A stretch of DNA of 48,360 nt. Source: Burkholderiales bacterium. GTDB lineage: Bacteria; Pseudomonadota; Gammaproteobacteria; Burkholderiales; Casimicrobiaceae. The stretch lies in contig JANXNI010000004.1 of NCBI GenBank assembly GCA_025354165.1, positions 1-48,360 on the forward strand. Direction: 5' to 3'. Made by a program: the position numbers and the translations under genes. This document shows, in pieces, positions 17,237-25,930 of this stretch. Numbering within the stretch: the stretch's first letter is position 1; every line of letters begins with the position of its first letter. The notes under the pieces are model-generated. The model ran no database searches. It worked only from the letters and a program-made list of their open reading frames with translations, and was not told the origin of the DNA.

Positions 17237-17266
17237 TCGTTTGTCCGGCCGCCTCGCATCACATTT

Positions 17267-18046
17267 ATGACTCAAAATAAAACTGGCACACGGCCGTCCG
17301 TGCAGCCAGGTATCAACCCACAAGGCCAAGGCATGACCACTTCCGCAGGGCTCCGACCCGTGATCGACCGTCCGCTCAAGCGTGACCAGATCGAATTTAC
17401 CCCTGAACTCCGCGCCGAGCTGCGCGCCACGCTCGACGCTGCGCTCACCGAAATGCACATCAAGGCGAACGATAAACAGAAAAATCAGCTCGTCGAATCA
17501 CTTGCATTTCTGTCCGAATGGAACGCCGTGATTAATCTTACGGCCATTCGCGAGCCGCAGGCGATGCTCATTCAGCACATTCTTGACTCGGTTTCGATCC
17601 TGCATTTCATCCCGAAAGAGGCGACGACGCTGCTCGACGTCGGCTCCGGCGGCGGCTTTCCGGCGCTGCCCATCGCTGTGCTGCGCCCCGATCTTGAAGT
17701 TGTTAGCGTCGATTCGGTGCGTAAAAAAACGGATTACGTAAACAAGGCCGCCGAAGCTTTGGGCATCGGCAACCTGTCCGCCGTGCACTCAAGAGTGCAG
17801 GATCACCCGGTCACCTACGACGTCGTGATCAGCCGCGCTTACGCGTCGCTGCGCGATTTCGTCACGTCCGCGCAAGGCTGCGTCTCGCCAGACGACGATG
17901 CACTCGTGCTCGCCATGAAGGGAAAATTCCCGGCGGACGAAGTCGCCGACCTCGCTGGAAGTGGCTGGGTCGTAGATCGGAAGCGGGCGCTTACTGTTCC
18001 GCATCTTGAGGCAGAGCGGTGTCTGCTTTGGTTGGAGCGGGCATAA
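17267..18046 (+). CDS. rsmG: 16S rRNA (guanine-N7) methyltransferase RsmG (GidB)
   Basis: 259 residues as drawn. It methylates G527 of 16S rRNA with S-adenosylmethionine. Motifs: NAVINLTAIREPQAMLIQHILDS (family N-terminal block, about residue 86 on), the SAM-binding loop LLDVGSGGGFPALPIA (about 122-137), and VISRAYASLRDF. Most homologues have about 210 residues; the first 40 or so residues here are low-complexity and Pro/Gly/Thr-rich. A start at ATG 17333, preceded by CAAGG, is equally possible. It lies 30 bp after mnmG and probably shares its transcript. The last codons carry the Shine-Dalgarno (GGAG) for the next gene. Confidence 0.95.
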   Translation: MTQNKTGTRPSVQPGINPQGQGMTTSAGLRPVIDRPLKRDQIEFTPELRAELRATLDAALTEMHIKANDKQKNQLVESLAFLSEWNAVINLTAIREPQAMLIQHILDSVSILHFIPKEATTLLDVGSGGGFPALPIAVLRPDLEVVSVDSVRKKTDYVNKAAEALGIGNLSAVHSRVQDHPVTYDVVISRAYASLRDFVTSAQGCVSPDDDALVLAMKGKFPADEVADLAGSGWVVDRKRALTVPHLEAERCLLWLERA

Positions 18047-18691
18047 GTGACGTTGGCAGGCATCAATGATGTGTGGTCGCTTGTCATCGCGACCCTCATC
18101 TTTCTGGCCATTCCCGGACCTGGCACGATCAAACTGTTTGCTTCGATGGCAGAGAAAAATGGCGGGCCGAAGGCGGGCGTGTGGAGCACGCTGGGACTCA
18201 TGGCGGGCGACACGGTCTGGATGGTGTTGGCGTTGTCCGGCGTTGCCGCGTTGGCAGCAGCCTATCCCCGTGCGTTCGACTTGCTGCGCTACGCTGGTGC
18301 GGCGTATCTGGCGTGGATTGGCTTTTCGCTGATTCGCAACGCGAAGCAAACCCTGGGCGAGGGCACGGTGGATCAAACCGCCGGTCGTGGCCCGTGGCAA
18401 TGGTTTCGTGAATCGGCGCTGGTGTCTCTGTCGAATCCGAAAGTTATCGGCTTTTACGTTGCGTTCTTTCCGCTGTTCATCGATCAGGCGACGTTCGATG
18501 GCGCGGCGACTTACGCGCGCATCATGGGCATCGTCCTGGCGATCATCTTCGGCTACTGCATGTGGCTGATCGTGGTCGCGCACGTGGGCAAGCGCGTGTT
18601 CGTGCGTTATCCGTCGGCGAGCGCGTGGCTCAAGCGCACGGCGGGGGTGGCGTTGATCGGGTTTAGCGTCAAGTTTGCGTTGCAAAAATGA
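18047..18691 (+). CDS. LysE/RhtB-family amino-acid exporter
   Basis: 214 residues, the family's usual length. The start is GTG 18047, directly after the rsmG stop, with GGAGCGGG 9 bp upstream in rsmG, so translation is probably coupled. About six hydrophobic segments are visible. The family signature IPGPGT lies at the end of helix 1 (residues 21-26), followed by GVWSTLGLMAGDT and AAYLAWIGFSLIR. SNPKVIGFYVAFFPLFID is the typical fourth-segment motif. LysE/RhtB proteins export amino acids such as Lys, Thr or homoserine lactone; the substrate is not inferable here. Its position between rsmG and parA interrupts the commonly contiguous gidA-gidB-parA-parB order. Confidence 0.92.
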   Translation: MTLAGINDVWSLVIATLIFLAIPGPGTIKLFASMAEKNGGPKAGVWSTLGLMAGDTVWMVLALSGVAALAAAYPRAFDLLRYAGAAYLAWIGFSLIRNAKQTLGEGTVDQTAGRGPWQWFRESALVSLSNPKVIGFYVAFFPLFIDQATFDGAATYARIMGIVLAIIFGYCMWLIVVAHVGKRVFVRYPSASAWLKRTAGVALIGFSVKFALQK

Positions 18692-18700
18692 CTTTCGAAT

Positions 18701-18791
18701 GTAGGAGCGGCCTTCGACTGTGCTCAGTAGAGCACGGGCCGGGACCCACCGTCGCGCCTATTCACGGTGGGTCGCGGCAAGCCGCTCCTAC
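18701..18791. repeat. REP/BIME-type palindromic element
   Basis: GTAGGAGCGGC at the left end pairs with GCCGCTCCTAC at the right end; an inner ACCCACCG pairs with CGGTGGGT. The same palindrome (TTGTAGGAGCGGCTTGCCGC) begins at 48298. Such GTAGGAGCGGC-type extragenic palindromes are common in gamma- and betaproteobacteria and are probably mobilised by RAYT transposases; none is in this window. It lies directly upstream of parA and may affect its mRNA leader. Confidence 0.82.
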
Positions 18792-18809
18792 AAGGACAAG
18801 ACAAAAATA

Positions 18810-19601
18810 ATGATTAGAACCATCGCGATCGCCAACCAAAAGGGCGGCGTCGGCAAAACCACTACGGCGGTCAATTTGTCCGCGTCGCTCGCGGCGCACA
18901 ACCGTCGCGTATTGCTGATCGACGTCGATCCGCAGGGCAACGCCACGATGGGTTCGGGCGTGAACAAAAATGCGCTGGAGCAGAGCGTTTACACCGTGCT
19001 TTTGGGCGAGGCTGGTCTGCTCGATGCGCGCGTAAAAGCGCAGGGCGGCTTCGATCTGATCCCGGCCAATCGCGAGCTCGCGGGAGCCGAGATCGAGATG
19101 GTGTCGATGCCTGATCGCGAGATTAAGCTCAAAGACGCGATCCACACATTGAAGGCGGCGATTACAGCGGTCGCCGATCAATACGATTACATCCTGATCG
19201 ACTGTCCGCCGACGCTGAACCTACTCACGCTCAACGCGCTCTGCGCCGCCGACAGCGTGCTGATCCCGATGCAGTGCGAGTACTACGCGCTCGAAGGTCT
19301 CTCCGACCTCGTCGGCACGCTGCGCAAGATGCAGCAGCACCTGAACCCGACGCTCGAAATCGAAGGCCTGCTGCGCACGATGTACGACGCGCGTATGAGC
19401 TTGTCGCAGCAAGTCGCGGCGCAGCTGGAGCAGCACTTCGGCAGCAAGCTTTTTGCGACGATTATTCCGCGCAACGTGCGTCTGGCCGAGGCGCCGTCGC
19501 ATGGTTTGCCAGCGTTGCTACTCGACAAAGCAAGCAAGGGCGCGCAGGCTTATATGCAACTGGCCACAGAACTGTTGGCGAAGCACGAGGAAGCAAAGTA
19601 G
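18810..19601 (+). CDS. parA: Chromosome-partition ATPase ParA (Soj)
   Basis: 263 residues from ATG 18810; the frame is open from 18720, but that part translates the REP element. It is a Walker-type ATPase that, with ParB bound at parS, segregates the chromosome origin region. Deviant Walker A KGGVGKTT at residues 11-18; Walker A' VLLIDVDPQGNAT at about 36-48; Walker B YDYILIDCPP near residue 126. The length is that of short chromosomal ParA without an N-terminal DNA-binding domain. AAGGA lies about 13 bp before the start, slightly far. It is followed after 4 bp by parB. Confidence 0.97.
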   Translation: MIRTIAIANQKGGVGKTTTAVNLSASLAAHNRRVLLIDVDPQGNATMGSGVNKNALEQSVYTVLLGEAGLLDARVKAQGGFDLIPANRELAGAEIEMVSMPDREIKLKDAIHTLKAAITAVADQYDYILIDCPPTLNLLTLNALCAADSVLIPMQCEYYALEGLSDLVGTLRKMQQHLNPTLEIEGLLRTMYDARMSLSQQVAAQLEQHFGSKLFATIIPRNVRLAEAPSHGLPALLLDKASKGAQAYMQLATELLAKHEEAK

Positions 19602-19605
19602 AAAC

Positions 19606-20520
19606 ATGGCAATCAAACTCAAAGGCCTCGGCCGTGGACTCGATGCGCTGCTGATGCCGGAGCCGACCAAACTGGACGCGCCCGCAGCGGACATTACTTC
19701 GCTCAAACTCGGCGAACTCATCGCGGGCAAATATCAGCCGCGCCGCCGTTTTGATGATGCGTCGCTCGCTGAGCTGGCCGCGTCGATCAAGGCGCAGGGG
19801 ATCATGCAGCCCATCGTCGTGCGCGCTACAACGACCGGCAAAGGTGCGGGCGACAAGCGGGTCGCTTACGAAATCATCGCAGGCGAGCGCCGCTTCCGCG
19901 CCGCGCAGTTAGCCGGTCTCGTCGAAGTGCCAGTGCTGGTCAAAGACGTTGACGACAAGACGGCGCTCACGCTCGCGCTGATCGAAAACCTGCAACGTCA
20001 GGACTTGAACGCGATTGAAGAAGCACTGGGTCTGCAACGCCTGATTGCGGAGTTCAATTTCACGCATGAACAGGCCGCCGATGCTGTCGGTAAATCGCGC
20101 AGCGCGGTGTCGAATTTGCTCCGTCTGCTTGAGCTCGCCGCGCCGGTGCAGGACCGCGTGATCGCGGGCACGCTGGAGATGGGCCACGCCCGCGCGCTGG
20201 CGCCATTGACCAAAGACAAACAGATCATGCTCGCCGAAAAAATCGCGATCAACGGTTTGTCCGTTCGCGCAACGGAAGCGCTGGTTAAAGACGAAACCGG
20301 TGTCGAAGCGAAGAAGCGCCCCGGCATTCCCACCGCGCGCAGCAAACAGGAAAAACTGGCTCTGCGTGACCCCGATCTCGACCGCCTGGAAACCGAACTG
20401 GCCGACAATCTGGGAACGTACGTAGAAATTTCGCATCAGGCGAACGGGCAGGGTGAACTGGTGATTCGTTACGCCAGTCTCGATCAACTGGACGGCATCA
20501 TTGCCCGCATGAAGCGCTGA
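19606..20520 (+). CDS. parB: Chromosome-partition protein ParB (Spo0J)
   Basis: 304 residues from ATG 19606 (MAIKLKGLGRGLDALL), which carries the N-terminal LGRGLDALL motif that stimulates ParA ATPase. The CTP-binding ParB/Srx domain follows: KYQPRRRFDD, QGIMQPIVVR and AGERRFRAAQLAGL, then ALIENLQRQDLNAIEEA. A helix-turn-helix (EQAADAVGKSRSAVSNLLRL) recognises parS; three sites lie at 14997, 15239 and 16690. The C-terminal dimerisation domain is complete, ending IIARMKR. The gene is probably cotranscribed with parA. Its TGA stop overlaps the first base of a family-A repeat element, whose left end resembles parS. Confidence 0.97.
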   Translation: MAIKLKGLGRGLDALLMPEPTKLDAPAADITSLKLGELIAGKYQPRRRFDDASLAELAASIKAQGIMQPIVVRATTTGKGAGDKRVAYEIIAGERRFRAAQLAGLVEVPVLVKDVDDKTALTLALIENLQRQDLNAIEEALGLQRLIAEFNFTHEQAADAVGKSRSAVSNLLRLLELAAPVQDRVIAGTLEMGHARALAPLTKDKQIMLAEKIAINGLSVRATEALVKDETGVEAKKRPGIPTARSKQEKLALRDPDLDRLETELADNLGTYVEISHQANGQGELVIRYASLDQLDGIIARMKR

Positions 20521-20640
20521 TCAGCTTTCGCGTGAAAGCACCCGTACATCTGGGGTCAAAGTCCAAAATGGTACTAGTCGATTTGTAGGTCAAATAAAGC
20601 CTGGCCCTTATAAAATGGTCATTTGAGCGAAAAGCTGATT
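20520..20640. repeat. Short inverted-repeat element, family A, copy 2 (at the parB stop)
   Basis: 121 bp, from ATCAGCTTTCGCGTGAAAGC on the left to TTTGAGCGAAAAGCTGATT on the right. The left end is a near-palindrome, GCTTTCGCGTGAAAGC, matching the parS core at 11 of 14 positions. The interior shares TGGGGT and AGTCGA with other copies. It begins at the last base of the parB stop codon. Confidence 0.72.
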
Positions 20641-20674
20641 CGTTCAGGTCGCGAAGAAATACGGGAGAAACGTC

Positions 20675-21247
20675 ATGGGAACCGTCGAAGCCGCCGTCGC
20701 CACACAACTCGCCAACATCGAGAAACGCACCGGTAAATCGCTCGCTGAACTGGTCAAAATCGTCAAGGCCAGCGGTCTCAGCAAGCACGGCGAAATTCGC
20801 GATCATTTGAAGGACACGCTGGGCATTGGTTTCGGCGACGCCAACGCGCTGGCCCATCATGCCGCGAAAGCAGGCGATAGTGCCGTCGATAAATCCGCAA
20901 CACCGCCACATGACGTCGTCGCCGCGCTCTACGTCGGCCCGAAGGCCGCGCTGCGCCCGATCCACGACGCGCTGATGGTCAAGATCAACGCGTTCGGCGA
21001 ATTCGAAACCTCGCCCAAAAAAACTTACGTCAGCCTGCGTCGCAAGAAACAGTTTGCCATGCTCGGCCCGGCTACCAACACCCGCGTTGAGCTCGGTCTC
21101 AACATCAAATCGCTACCCGCCTGCGACCGCCTCGTCGAGCAAGCTGCGGGCGGGATGTGCAACTATAAAGTCAAGCTCACCGACGTTAACGAGGTGAATG
21201 CTGAGCTCGTGAACTGGGTGCGCGCCGCGTACGACGCTGCGGCCTAG
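20675..21247 (+). CDS. DUF4287/DUF5655-type protein
   Basis: 190 residues from ATG 20675 with GGGAGA about 8 bp upstream. Residues about 5-70 (ANIEKRTGKSLAELVKIVK, KHGEIRDHLKDTLGIGFGDAN) match the helical DUF4287 pattern. Residues about 90-188 (GPKAALRPIHDALMVKI, SPKKTYVSLRRKKQFAMLGP) match the DUF5655 pattern, a small alpha/beta domain that also occurs alone or near nuclease-like proteins. Both names are recalled from family patterns, not searched. No signal peptide, so cytosolic. Function unknown. It stands alone between a repeat element and a convergent ABC gene. Confidence 0.85.
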   Translation: MGTVEAAVATQLANIEKRTGKSLAELVKIVKASGLSKHGEIRDHLKDTLGIGFGDANALAHHAAKAGDSAVDKSATPPHDVVAALYVGPKAALRPIHDALMVKINAFGEFETSPKKTYVSLRRKKQFAMLGPATNTRVELGLNIKSLPACDRLVEQAAGGMCNYKVKLTDVNEVNAELVNWVRAAYDAAA

Positions 21248-21309
21248 CCGACCAGCCAAAAACGAACTGTCACCACTGCCCAAATGCCCGCGCTTACGCG
21301 TTGATTGGG

Positions 21310-22914
21310 CTAACGCGCCACAGCATCCCGATGCGAAATCTCGACCACCACGGCTCTTGCCGCGAGCCGGTCGATCAGTGCTTCTGCCCTGACTTTGTTC
21401 GCGGCGTCTAGATTGGCGTCCCATTCGTCTAAAAAATAGTAGCGCGCGGCGGTCTTCGCGACGATTTCTTCCAGCGTTGCAATCTGCCATTCGCCTGCCG
21501 AAAAACCGAGACGCCTGGCTATCGGCGTTTCGTCGTCGTTCTCCACGTCGTCATCGCTTGCGTCGGCTGTATCGGACGTACGGCTGGCTGCCGCTTGCGA
21601 AAATTCAAAGGCGAGACGATCCGTCGTCGGCCAGAAATAGGCTTGCGATCCCAGCTCACTTTTGAGCCAGGCGAGCAGCGACGATTTGCCGGCACCATTG
21701 CCGCCGCGCACATTGATACGGCCCTGACTCATCGCGGGCAAGGTGGCGAGCAGCGCAGCCATGTCGCGTGCTGCCATCGGCACGGCCGTTTTTTTGTCAG
21801 GGCTGGGTTGCGTTAGTTTGAGCGCATCGAATTTGATGCGACTCGTGAAAGCAGCGTCCGCTGTCGGTGAAAAATGCTCGACCGCGCCACCGATGCGCGC
21901 CCAGATCGCGATCAAATCATTCCAGCCCTCAGACAAACTGAGCATGCTGTGCGCGAGATCAATTTGCCGCGGCAGCGTCGCGGCGAGCGCAATCAGAATC
22001 GCCGGGTCGTCCTTGTTTTGCAGTGCAATGAGAGCGATGGCGGCGAAGATGATGATGAGGCTCAACACGCCCGCGGCACTGCTCAAACCCTCACGCAGCA
22101 TGATGGCGTTGATCTGCGCCCTGAGCGCTTCACGCAGCCGCTGTTTGAACACGCGATTCCACACACGATAGTTGTAGCGATTGCCGCTCAAAATGTTGTC
22201 CCACGCGGTGTAGGTTTGCGCGGTCATGCGGTTGGTAAAACGCTGGTTCGCAAGATAAACATCCGACACGCGCTTCCTCATGCCGTATTGCAGCCCCATG
22301 CACACGACGAACACGAGCGCATACGCCACCGGCAGTCCTGCATCAATCTCGACACCGAACACAATCGCGTTGAAGATCAACAACAAAAAGAGCTTCAAAG
22401 CGGATTCAAGCTCGTACATCAACTCGAAGAAAATATGAAAAACTTCGTTGGTCAGAAACGGCTCGGCGGCGTCGCGCGCATCCTTGTCGCCGAGCAGCAA
22501 AGTGCGCCCTTTGTTGTGTCGCGAAAAGCGATGCATGTAGCGACCAAATGCACCGAACCCCGCCTGTTCGGCGAACACCCAGCTCACGGCGCCGACGATG
22601 TAACTGCCGATCTGACAGCCGAGAATCAGGCCGAGGTCTTTCGCCAGAAACTCATCGTTGATAACGTCGCGACCCGCCTGAATGACCAACCAGGTCGTCG
22701 CGGCGGACAGCAGCGCTTCCACCACCAGAAGCGTCAACATCACCACAAACGGGCCGCACCATAAAAGGCGCGCGAGTTGATATCGGCTGAGGGCAGGGCG
22801 GGACGAGGTGCGCAAGGCGGACATGCGCAAGCGTAGCAGCGCGACCGGGATCGCAGGCGGGCGCGGCGGCGTCATCGTTTTACGGTACTGACGCGTTGCT
22901 TGCGGCGAGGTCAT
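21310..22914 (-). CDS. ABC transporter, fused permease and compressed ATPase domain
   Basis: 534 residues. The N-terminal half has about six membrane helices (from residue 50 to about 330), with loops such as FGAFGRYMHRFSRHNKGRT and TAWDNILSGNRYNYRVW. The C-terminal ATPase keeps Walker A GGNGAGKSSL (about residue 402-412), a Walker B YYFLDEWD (about 493) and an H-loop EISHRD (about 528). Its signature is FSAGEWQ instead of LSGGQ. Only about 60 residues separate Walker A from the signature, against about 100 normally, and this span holds an acidic stretch (DASDDDVENDDE). The ATPase is only about 150 residues. It may be a divergent exporter; substrate unknown. A later start at one of the Met near residues 14 or 32 is possible. 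Confidence 0.82.
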   Translation of the reverse strand: MTSPQATRQYRKTMTPPRPPAIPVALLRLRMSALRTSSRPALSRYQLARLLWCGPFVVMLTLLVVEALLSAATTWLVIQAGRDVINDEFLAKDLGLILGCQIGSYIVGAVSWVFAEQAGFGAFGRYMHRFSRHNKGRTLLLGDKDARDAAEPFLTNEVFHIFFELMYELESALKLFLLLIFNAIVFGVEIDAGLPVAYALVFVVCMGLQYGMRKRVSDVYLANQRFTNRMTAQTYTAWDNILSGNRYNYRVWNRVFKQRLREALRAQINAIMLREGLSSAAGVLSLIIIFAAIALIALQNKDDPAILIALAATLPRQIDLAHSMLSLSEGWNDLIAIWARIGGAVEHFSPTADAAFTSRIKFDALKLTQPSPDKKTAVPMAARDMAALLATLPAMSQGRINVRGGNGAGKSSLLAWLKSELGSQAYFWPTTDRLAFEFSQAAASRTSDTADASDDDVENDDETPIARRLGFSAGEWQIATLEEIVAKTAARYYFLDEWDANLDAANKVRAEALIDRLAARAVVVEISHRDAVAR

Positions 22915-22972
22915 CGGGCCTGCATTAAAAAGCTTCCGCTACACTGCATCTGACTATTTATCAGGTATGTTC

Positions 22973-23338
22973 ATGAACAAGTTTGTATTCCTCGCCGCCG
23001 CCGCGTTCGCGCCGCTGCTGCTCGTAGGCCCGGCTCACGCTGATCTGGCGCTGGCCACCGCCAAAGGCTGCACCGCGTGCCATCAGATCGACAAAAGAGT
23101 GGTCGGCCCTGCGTATGGTCAGGTCGCCGCCTGTTACGCCAGCAAAGACGCTAAAGTGCTGGCTGAGTCCAGAACGCAACTGATCAAGCACGTGAAAGAG
23201 GGCGGCGCAGGCAAGTGGGGCCCGATCCCGATGCCGGCGCACCCGGCGGTGGCAAATGAAGACGTGGCAAAAATCGTTGATTGGGTGCTGACGCAGAAGC
23301 CAATGGAATGCCCGAAAGAGTTCAAACCGAAGGCGTAG
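22973..23338 (+). CDS. Small periplasmic class I cytochrome c
   Basis: 121 residues from ATG 22973, chosen because AGG lies about 8 bp upstream; the ATG at 22967 is too close. The signal peptide ends AHA-DLA (about residue 23). The heme c motif CTACH lies at about residues 33-37, and PIPMPAHP supplies the likely Met axial ligand. The length and the KGCTACHQIDKRVVGPAYGQV block fit cytochrome c551/c552-type electron carriers. Two extra Cys (AACYAS and MECPKEF) are unusual and could form a disulfide tying the C-terminus to the body. It is divergent from the ABC gene and followed by a terminator. Confidence 0.93.
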   Translation: MNKFVFLAAAAFAPLLLVGPAHADLALATAKGCTACHQIDKRVVGPAYGQVAACYASKDAKVLAESRTQLIKHVKEGGAGKWGPIPMPAHPAVANEDVAKIVDWVLTQKPMECPKEFKPKA

Positions 23339-23370
23339 GCTTCGGAAAACCGCGCTTCGAACGAGAGGAG

Positions 23371-23408
23371 GCCTGCTGATCGGCAACGGCAGCGGGCTTT
23401 GTTTTGCC
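23371..23408 (+). terminator. Rho-independent terminator after the cytochrome c gene
   Basis: GCCTGCTG (23371-23378) pairs with CAGCGGGC (one G-U pair) around a 9-base loop, then TTTGTTTTG. It is 32 bp past the stop. The 480-bp gap 23339-23818 also holds the family-A element at 23478-23600; the remainder (about 23601-23818) shows no supported feature beyond an AT-rich TAAAAT near 23694 that might be a -10 for pckG. Confidence 0.7.
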
Positions 23409-23477
23409 CGATCCGTCCAGAAACTACAGAAAACTACGGAAGGCGGATTTCGCATGTAGCAGGGCAACAAGTTTGGC

Positions 23478-23600
23478 GTACAACTTATGGTGAAACGCCC
23501 TAGTTCACTTGGGATACACGTCGATTCAGTGCATAGTTGATTTTTCAATAAATAGGGTGTTAGCCCGCGTACAGTGGTGCGTTTAGTGAAAAGCTGTTAC
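23478..23600. repeat. Short inverted-repeat element, family A, copy 4 (degenerate)
   Basis: 123 bp. Left end GTACAACTTATGGTGAAACG and right end TTTAGTGAAAAGCTGTTAC are decayed versions of the family ends. The interior retains TTCACTTGGG and a GTCGATT-like block. The length and end spacing agree with the other three copies, which is the main support. Confidence 0.5.
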
Positions 23601-23818
23601 CGCTCAAACTGCGCCCACAAGGCGCTATTAGCGAAACGCATCCATCCATGCCCAAAGCGCATAACGACGACATGTAGCCGTTCGTAGCCTGAGCCTAAAA
23701 TAGAGGTTCTACGACGTGAACCCAATCGGTGCGCGTCGCGAAGCACCGCGCATGGTCTAACCGACCAGTTGTCTGCGGCGACATTCTTCAATCGTCGCAA
23801 TTCTTTTTCGCTTTCCCA

Positions 23819-25681
23819 ATGAATCAGCCCGAAACGCTCGCTACTTTGCAGGCCTCAGTCCTCGCCCCCGCTTACGTCAAAAACATTCGCCTTTTGGCGT
23901 GGGTTCGTGAAATGGCAGCACTCATGCAGCCCGACGCGATCCACTGGTGCGACGGCTCGGAAGCCGAATACAACCAGCTATGCAACGCGCTCGTCAAAGC
24001 GGGCACATTCAAAAAATTGAACGAGGCCAAGCGTCCGAATTCCTACCTCGCGCTGTCCGATCCATCAGACGTCGCCCGCGTCGAAGACCGCACCTTCATC
24101 TGCTGCGAGAAAAAAGAAAACGCGGGCCCGACCAACAATTGGGTCGCGCCCGCTGAGATGCGCGCCACATTGCGACCGTTATTCACCGGCTGCATGAAGG
24201 GCCGCACGATGTATGTGGTGCCGTTCTCGATGGGGCCGCTCGGCTCGCCGATTGCGCACATCGGTGTTGAGCTGTCCGATTCCGCTTACGTCGCCGTGAA
24301 CATGAAGATCATGACGCGCATGGGCAAGGGCGCGATTGACGTGCTCGGCGAATCCGGTGAATTTGTGCCGTGCGTGCACACCGTCGGCGCGCCTTTGGCG
24401 GCGGGTCAAAAGGATGTGACGTGGCCGAGTAACAAGACCAAGTACATCGTTCACTACCCTGAAACGCGCGAAATCTGGAGCTACGGTTCGGGCTACGGCG
24501 GCAACGCATTGCTCGGCAAAAAATGCTTTGCGCTGCGTATCGCGTCGAACATGGGCAAGCGCGATGGCTGGCTCGCAGAGCACATGCTGATCCTTGGCGT
24601 CACCAATCCGCAAGGCAAGAAATATCACGTCGCAGCGGCGTTCCCGTCGGCTTGCGGCAAGACCAATTTCGCGATGCTCATTCCGCCCAAGGGTTTCGAG
24701 GGCTGGAAGGTGACCACCATCGGCGACGACATCGCCTGGATCAAGCCGGGCAAGGATGGTCGCCTCTACGCAATCAATCCTGAGGCTGGCTATTTCGGCG
24801 TTGCGCCGGGAACGAACACCAAGTCGAACTTCAATTGCATGGCGTCCATCGAGCGCGACACCATCTTCACCAACGTCGCGCTGACCGATGACGGCGATGT
24901 TTGGTGGGAAGGCATGACGAAAGAAGCGCCCGCGCATCTGATCGACTGGCAGGGCAAAGAATGGACGCCGGCCATCGCCAAAGAAACCGGCGCCAAAGCC
25001 GCGCATCCAAACTCACGTTTCACCGTCGCCGCAACCAACAATCCCGCGCTCGACAGCGAGTGGGACAACCCGGCGGGGGTCGCGATTGACGCGTTCATCT
25101 TCGGCGGTCGTCGTGGCACCACGATTCCGCTCGTCACCGAGGCGCGTGACTGGGTGGAGGGCGTCTACATGGCCGCCACGCTGGGCTCGGAAACCACCGC
25201 CGCGATTGCTGGTCAGGTCGGCGTCGTGCGCCGTGATCCATTCGCGATGATCGCGTTCTGCGGATACAACATGAGCGACTATTTCGCGCATTGGCTCGCA
25301 ATGGGCCAGCGTATTGAAGCCGCTGGCGGCAAAGTGCCGAAGATATTCACCGTCAACTGGTTTCGCAAAGACGCCGACGGCAATTTTGTGTGGCCGGGCT
25401 TTGGCGACAACATGCGTGTATTGGCCTGGATGCTCGGGCGCGTTGACGGAACGGCAAAAGGTAACGAGCACGCTTTCGGCACAACGCCGAGCTACAGCGA
25501 CGTGAACTGGAATGGCTCGGATTTCAGCGACGCCGACTATGCCAGCATCAGCACGCTGGATCGTGATGCCGGTGTGGCAGAGGTCAAGCTGCATGCGGAA
25601 TTATTCGATTTGCTTAAGCACAACTTGCCAGCTGAATTGTCGGCGACCAAGGCGCGGATCGAGGCGCGTCTAGCGACGTAA
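23819..25681 (+). CDS. pckG: Phosphoenolpyruvate carboxykinase (GTP)
   Basis: 620 residues from ATG 23819; the frame is open from 23729, but the extra residues are not family-like. It converts oxaloacetate and GTP to PEP, GDP and CO2, the entry to gluconeogenesis; some bacteria run it in reverse. Motifs: the P-loop with the hyper-reactive Cys, [13 protein letters not shown] (about residue 277 on); metal-binding GDDIAWIK; nucleotide-binding block around [20 protein letters not shown] with FGGRR; and an intact C-terminus [12 protein letters not shown]. The length is standard for the GTP family. No Shine-Dalgarno is evident. A decayed copy of its last codons lies at 27181-27287. Confidence 0.97.
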   Translation: MNQPETLATLQASVLAPAYVKNIRLLAWVREMAALMQPDAIHWCDGSEAEYNQLCNALVKAGTFKKLNEAKRPNSYLALSDPSDVARVEDRTFICCEKKENAGPTNNWVAPAEMRATLRPLFTGCMKGRTMYVVPFSMGPLGSPIAHIGVELSDSAYVAVNMKIMTRMGKGAIDVLGESGEFVPCVHTVGAPLAAGQKDVTWPSNKTKYIVHYPETREIWSYGSGYGGNALLGKKCFALRIASNMGKRDGWLAEHMLILGVTNPQGKKYHVAAAFPSACGKTNFAMLIPPKGFEGWKVTTIGDDIAWIKPGKDGRLYAINPEAGYFGVAPGTNTKSNFNCMASIERDTIFTNVALTDDGDVWWEGMTKEAPAHLIDWQGKEWTPAIAKETGAKAAHPNSRFTVAATNNPALDSEWDNPAGVAIDAFIFGGRRGTTIPLVTEARDWVEGVYMAATLGSETTAAIAGQVGVVRRDPFAMIAFCGYNMSDYFAHWLAMGQRIEAAGGKVPKIFTVNWFRKDADGNFVWPGFGDNMRVLAWMLGRVDGTAKGNEHAFGTTPSYSDVNWNGSDFSDADYASISTLDRDAGVAEVKLHAELFDLLKHNLPAELSATKARIEARLAT

Positions 25682-25930
25682 CTGGTTCGGTCGGGGTGGC
25701 GGCTGCCAACACGGTATCCGTTTGCCCTGAATTCAGCGTCCAGCACGGAAACGGCTCCGGCACGTCGTCACGCGGTCATTCATTGGCTGCCTGCACGTAA
25801 CAATTCATTACGATTCGCTCGTTGCCGAGTCGAAAATGCGTATGTTTTTGTGTACGCTCGTGCGTTATTGCTGTGTTCAACGGGTCGCGCCCCAGCGCGC
25901 GATTCAAACTGAGCGCATAAAGGATAGCCA

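Noticed and set aside
23190-23204. GCACGTGAAAGA in the cytochrome c gene as a further parS
   Set aside because: Only one half of the palindrome matches; the other half is unrelated.
25701-25790. Possible third copy of the family-B element
   Set aside because: Two blocks match (17 of 19 and about 13 bases) but in swapped order and without terminal repeats; could be chance or an old rearranged remnant.
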